A stretch of 64,000 nt of DNA from Pseudoalteromonas sp. XMcav2-N (GTDB taxonomy: Bacteria > Pseudomonadota > Gammaproteobacteria > Enterobacterales > Alteromonadaceae), in NCBI RefSeq assembly GCF_024124545.1, contig NZ_JAMXSF010000005.1, positions 248,001 to 312,000 of the forward strand, given 5' to 3'. Position numbers and translations under genes: made by a program. The notes under the pieces were generated by a model. That model saw nothing but the letters and a program-made list of their open reading frames with translations. It was not told the DNA's origin and made no database searches. This document shows, piece by piece, positions 60,546 to 64,000 of this stretch; positions within the stretch are counted from its first letter, which is position 1, and the number at the start of each line of letters is the position of its first letter.

Positions 60546-61007
60546 ATGGATATTAAGCGGTATCAAAGTAGCTGGGCCAGAGAAATTGCAGATTTATTTC
60601 ATAGTGCAGTGCATGCAATTGCTAAAGACGACTACACTCAGGCGCAAAAAGCCGTATGGGCGCCAACACCGCCCGATTATGCATTTTGGTCAAAGCGCTT
60701 GGCAAACAAGCTTCCCTGGGTTGCCGTGCTAAACGGACGTATTGCAGGTTTTATCGAACTGGATGATGATGGTCATATCGATTGCGCCTATACGCACCCA
60801 GAGTTTCAGGGGCTGGGCATTGCAAGCGCGCTCTACCGTAAGTTAGAAACGCAGGCCAGAGAGCAGGGGCTGCCCCGTTTGTATGTCAAAGCTTCTAAAC
60901 CTGCACGTCGCTTTTTTGCCACGCGCGGTTTTGCAATGGTAAAACGCAACGAAATTGTGAGGCATGGCGTCACTTTGATTAATTACACGATGGAAAAAAC
61001 CCTCTGA
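60546..61007 (+). CDS. GNAT-family N-acetyltransferase
   Basis: ATG 60546 (frame opens at 60477); 153 residues. GNAT motifs: VAVLNGRIAGFIELDDDGHI, acetyl-CoA loop THPEFQGLGIASALYRKLE, LYVKASKPARRFFATRGF. Substrate unknown. Confidence 0.85.
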   Translation: MDIKRYQSSWAREIADLFHSAVHAIAKDDYTQAQKAVWAPTPPDYAFWSKRLANKLPWVAVLNGRIAGFIELDDDGHIDCAYTHPEFQGLGIASALYRKLETQAREQGLPRLYVKASKPARRFFATRGFAMVKRNEIVRHGVTLINYTMEKTL

Positions 61008-61169
61008 GTGCCCAACTTGCGTGCTAATTATCAACATCAACCACAGTTCACTAAGTAATCACTTTTTGTTCACTGTAATACATCAAATTACTGCTACGCT
61101 TAAAGTTAACTGAATCAATTAGGGCCAGAGCATGCTGTGTCTGTTGTACCAATACAATAGGGAGCAGTA

Positions 61170-61922
61170 ATGATTAATTATGGATTTTTGCCTTTTTCGG
61201 CTTATGTGGTTTCAGACTTTTTAGTCTTTCATCGCAACCGTTCTATTAGCCTGGAAATCTTATTACGACAGATCCGCTTCACCGGAGTTGAAGCCCTTGG
61301 GCTGGTCATGTTGATTGCTTTGTTAATCGGGGCATTGATCATTGTCCAGGGCTATCCTTTGTTGTCTTCTATTGGCCAGGTCAAATGGATCTACGCCATT
61401 TTAATATCAACAATTGTGAGAGATCTCGGTCCTTTTATTGTGTGTTTTGTTGTGTTGGCTCGTTCAGGCACGGCAATTACTACAGAACTGGGGAACATGG
61501 TGGTGCGTAAGGAAATAGACGCACTGATAGCAATGGGGGTGTCACCAATTTCATATCTGGTTGCGCCCCGGGTGTTGGGTATGGTCGCATCTTTGATCCT
61601 GCTGATGAGTTACTTTGTTGCCTGTGGCATTTTTGGTGGCTACCTGGTGAGTAATGCGTTTGCCTCGATTCCAGTGAGCACTTTCTTTGTTAAGCTCATG
61701 GCACAACTGCACTGGCTGGATATGTTGATTATGCTGGCCAAAGTCGCATTTTCCGGGTTGATGATTAGCCTGATAGCCAGCTATCACGGTCTGACCGTCA
61801 AAAGTGCGATCACTGAGGTGCCGCAGCGAAACATAAAAGCCGTTGGCCGCGGATTGATTGCCTTGTGTATTATCCACGTACTGTTCACTTTGCTGTACTT
61901 TGCGCTAATGAGTGACTGGTGA
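61170..61922 (+). CDS. MlaE-family ABC permease
   Basis: 250 residues with about five TM helices. MlaE signature in region LLRQIRFTGVEALGLVMLIALLIGAL, RDLGPFIVCFVVLARSGTAITTELGNMVVRKEIDAL (split by turns), VAPRVLGMVASLILL. Works with the MlaF-like ATPase and MlaD-like MCE protein next to it in intermembrane lipid transport. GGGAG upstream. First gene of a four-gene operon. Confidence 0.88.
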   Translation: MINYGFLPFSAYVVSDFLVFHRNRSISLEILLRQIRFTGVEALGLVMLIALLIGALIIVQGYPLLSSIGQVKWIYAILISTIVRDLGPFIVCFVVLARSGTAITTELGNMVVRKEIDALIAMGVSPISYLVAPRVLGMVASLILLMSYFVACGIFGGYLVSNAFASIPVSTFFVKLMAQLHWLDMLIMLAKVAFSGLMISLIASYHGLTVKSAITEVPQRNIKAVGRGLIALCIIHVLFTLLYFALMSDW

Positions 61923-62620
61923 TGAAAATAGAACTTAGGAATATTAGTCACAGCCTGGCTGAACAACCCATATTGGCCAATATCAGCATCACTGTTGAAA
62001 GCGGGCAGTGCTTGCTGATCACTGGTCGCTCAGGTAGTGGCAAGTCGCTGTTATTCAGTATCATTTGTGACATTACCCGACCTCAGCAAGGGACGGTATT
62101 GATTGATGACATAGCAATGCCAGCAATGACTGCGCTGCAATATGCGCGTTTTCGTCGTGATCTGGGGGTTATTTTTCAGGTTTCGGCGTTGATATCTAAT
62201 CTGACTCTGGAAGAAAACCTGCTTCTGCCATTGAATCGTCACCATAGCCGTTTAAGTCACGATGAAAAGCTACAAAAGGTGTACGGGATCTGTGAAGAGT
62301 TTGGTCTGACTCAGTATCTGGATCAACGCACCGATCGACTCTCCTCAGGGCTGGCGTCTCTGGCTGGGTTAGCGAGAGCCTTGCTCATGGAGCCAAAGGC
62401 GTTGATTTGGGATGCCCCTATGGCGCAGGTGGACAGACATTGGTGCCGTCATGAGCTGGCTTTACTTAAGCACCTCAAAGAAAAAGGAACAACGTTAATT
62501 CTCTGCTCTAATCGCCAGGAGTTGATCGTGAGCTTAGCAGACCAGCAGCTTCAGCTTGGGTTACCGGAAGAATTAGCGTCAGGGGGAGCGCATGCAGCAC
62601 AAGCCCAAAAATGCCAATAG
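61922..62620 (+). CDS. MlaF-like ABC ATPase
   Basis: ATG 61922 overlaps the permease stop (TGATG). 232 residues: Walker A TGRSGSGKSLL, Q-loop region FQVSALISNLTLEENLLLPL, signature LSSGLASLAGLARAL (normally LSGGxxxR; here L-S-S-G), Walker B ALIWDAPMAQ with Asp followed by Ala-Pro rather than the usual Glu. The Walker-B and signature changes are unusual and may reduce activity. Position makes it the ATPase of the MlaE partner. Confidence 0.85.
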   Translation: MKIELRNISHSLAEQPILANISITVESGQCLLITGRSGSGKSLLFSIICDITRPQQGTVLIDDIAMPAMTALQYARFRRDLGVIFQVSALISNLTLEENLLLPLNRHHSRLSHDEKLQKVYGICEEFGLTQYLDQRTDRLSSGLASLAGLARALLMEPKALIWDAPMAQVDRHWCRHELALLKHLKEKGTTLILCSNRQELIVSLADQQLQLGLPEELASGGAHAAQAQKCQ

Positions 62621-63629
62621 GATAGTGATAGCATTTAGCCTTACCGGCGTGCTGTTGCTAGCCACGTTTTGTATCATGATCCTGGTGAATAATCACACTT
62701 TTGCAGACAAGGTTTATTACAAAACCGTGTTGGATAATGCCCGGGGACTGAGCGCCTTACCGGCGATCTACTTTAAAGGTATGGAGATTGGGCGCATAGA
62801 TGATTACCGGCTAAATTTGCAAAACAACGAAATTGACGTGGAGTTTTGGGTATTTCAGGAATACAGCACTAAAGTGGTGAAATATGCGTTGCTGACCGGT
62901 GAGCAACACCCCATTTTTGATGACGTCACGACATTAGACCTGATTTTACCTGAGCCCGATAAAGTCGGCCCCTTTGTGGCTTTGCCTGCCGGGGCACTGG
63001 TACCCCATATTAACAGTGCATTAGGCCAGCAGTATCTGACGGCGGGTTACGTGTCTCGCTCAAAAGACGATGTGGAATCTATTTTAGCCAGTATTCAGGA
63101 GCTGTTACAGAACCTGCAAAAAGAGGATAACCCGGAAGCTGGATCTTTGTTCAGAGCGCTCGACAGGGTTGCCAAAATCAGTGACCATATCATGATTGTC
63201 AGCGAAGAGTTGCGTGAAAGTGAGTTGTTGCCCGAGGCTGAAAAAACATTAAAACAAAGCCAGGTATGGCTTGCCCAAATGCCGCAATTACTCGCTCAGT
63301 TAAACCAAACGCTGGTGAAGACAGATGGCATGCTAACGCAGGCACAAAGCACGTTAACCACTTATGGACAGCCCACCGAACTTGTCAAAGAGATGACCGA
63401 TAGTCAGCTACCTCTGGTGCTTCACAACCTCAATGCCAACCTGACAGTGATGCAGCAAATGCTTAAAGATGTTCACGGTGAGCGTGAACAGTTTGCGCTG
63501 ACTGTTCATAGTGTGCAGCAGGTGCTTGAACAAATGGAAAAAACTCTGGAGGCATTGAATAATCATCCGGTATTCAGAGACGGGATCAGTACCCCGGTAA
63601 AAAATGGGGAGATAGAAATGCATGATTAA
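62592..63629 (+). CDS. MlaD/MCE-family protein
   Basis: 345 residues, overlapping the ATPase end by 29 bases. One N-terminal TM (IVIAFSLTGVLLLATFCIMIL), an MCE domain (VLDNARGLSALPAIYFKGMEIGRI) and a long helical C-terminal part (EAGSLFRALDRVAKISDHIM; LNQTLVKTDGMLTQAQ), longer than E. coli MlaD and similar to the PqiB/YebT-like or Mce4-like extended forms. Lipid transfer across the periplasm. Confidence 0.82.
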   Translation: MQHKPKNANRIVIAFSLTGVLLLATFCIMILVNNHTFADKVYYKTVLDNARGLSALPAIYFKGMEIGRIDDYRLNLQNNEIDVEFWVFQEYSTKVVKYALLTGEQHPIFDDVTTLDLILPEPDKVGPFVALPAGALVPHINSALGQQYLTAGYVSRSKDDVESILASIQELLQNLQKEDNPEAGSLFRALDRVAKISDHIMIVSEELRESELLPEAEKTLKQSQVWLAQMPQLLAQLNQTLVKTDGMLTQAQSTLTTYGQPTELVKEMTDSQLPLVLHNLNANLTVMQQMLKDVHGEREQFALTVHSVQQVLEQMEKTLEALNNHPVFRDGISTPVKNGEIEMHD

Positions 63630-64000
63630 AGTGGTCTGGCTATTTCTGATCTGCATGCTCTGGCTGTCAGGTTGTTCTTCGGCACCGGAACGAGACTATC
63701 AGGTCACCCGATTCAAACGCCAAGCTGCGGCCTGGCTGGCGCAAGGAGACAGTCAGCGTCAGCAGGGGAAATATCAGCTGGCATTGCGTTATTACGATAA
63801 TGCGTATCGCTATGCCAGCAGAAGGCACGATCCACAACAAATGGGGTTGGCCCGGCTCAAGCAGGCTGCGGTATACATTAGCCAGGGACACACAACACAA
63901 GCCGAAGATAAAATTGCCGAGGCGGTGATGTTTGATAAAAATGAGCGTACAGAGTTGAAACCGGCAATTGATTTTATGCGCAGTAAGCTGGCATTTGCCA
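63622..64000 (+). CDS. Lipoprotein of the Mla-type operon (cut by window edge)
   Basis: ATG 63622 overlaps the MCE gene stop. Visible 126 residues start MIKVVWLFLICMLWLSGCSS (lipobox) and then a helical TPR-like region (QGKYQLALRYYDNAYRYASR; LKQAAVYISQGHTTQAED). Frame is open to the end of the window. Probably an accessory lipoprotein of the lipid-transport operon. Confidence 0.75.
   Translation, partial: MIKVVWLFLICMLWLSGCSSAPERDYQVTRFKRQAAAWLAQGDSQRQQGKYQLALRYYDNAYRYASRRHDPQQMGLARLKQAAVYISQGHTTQAEDKIAEAVMFDKNERTELKPAIDFMRSKLAFA

Noticed and set aside
1..64000. tRNA, rRNA, riboswitch or integrase gene
   Set aside because: I looked for cloverleaf-like and IntI-like sequences on both strands and saw none, but cannot run a covariance or profile search.

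Overview
The window looks like a chromosome segment of a marine gammaproteobacterium, most likely Pseudoalteromonas or a close relative. This is inferred from protein style (MipA/OmpV, RND pump, GH92, 7TM-AraC, phosphatidylserine decarboxylase-like and Mla-type genes) and from the repeats; no rRNA, tRNA or housekeeping marker is present to confirm it.

Positions ~1-12300 and ~21390-34600 are an AT-richer accessory zone made of small, mostly plus-strand genes. Many are separated by imperfect palindromes that read as integron attC sites (TAACAA...GCGTTAnnn), some of the ~125-base VCR-like type and some short (57-99 bases). I recognise about twelve attC sites, several of them degenerate, plus several orphan right halves. 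No integron integrase is in the window, so this resembles a cluster of attC sites lacking an integrase (CALIN) or a distal, decaying part of a chromosomal integron. Cargo includes a two-gene Septu-like antiphage module (ptuA-ptuB), an Mrr-like restriction endonuclease, an Abi-like membrane protein, a broken Imm26-like immunity gene, a self-contained HxlR/SDR/cupin module, a COQ7-like diiron protein, a DUF1203 protein, lipoproteins and small membrane proteins. Decay is heavy: five IS4-family remnants (four of them clearly ending beside an attC right-hand core), two RAYT transposase fragments, pseudogenes of ankyrin and GFA proteins, and a 310-320-base element in three copies, each ending in an attC-like core just before a cassette gene.

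Between the two halves, 12533-20380 is ordinary chromosome: small lipoprotein genes, a terminator, then a MipA - RND adaptor - RND pump - response regulator - histidine kinase cluster, closed by ~1 kb of nine REP/BIME-like palindromic units (20383-21390).

From ~34877 the window becomes conventional chromosome: a 59-residue double-glycine-leader peptide gene, a diguanylate cyclase, a MetE-like protein, a GH92 mannosidase, secreted and lipoprotein genes, an RstAB-like two-component system, an esterase, a metallo-beta-lactamase-fold protein, a 7TM-AraC regulator, a secreted NTF2/DJ-1 fusion, a LysR gene divergent from a DJ-1/SDR pair, a phosphatidylserine decarboxylase-like protein, a dicarboxylate symporter, a GNAT protein and an MlaE-MlaF-MlaD-lipoprotein operon running off the right end.
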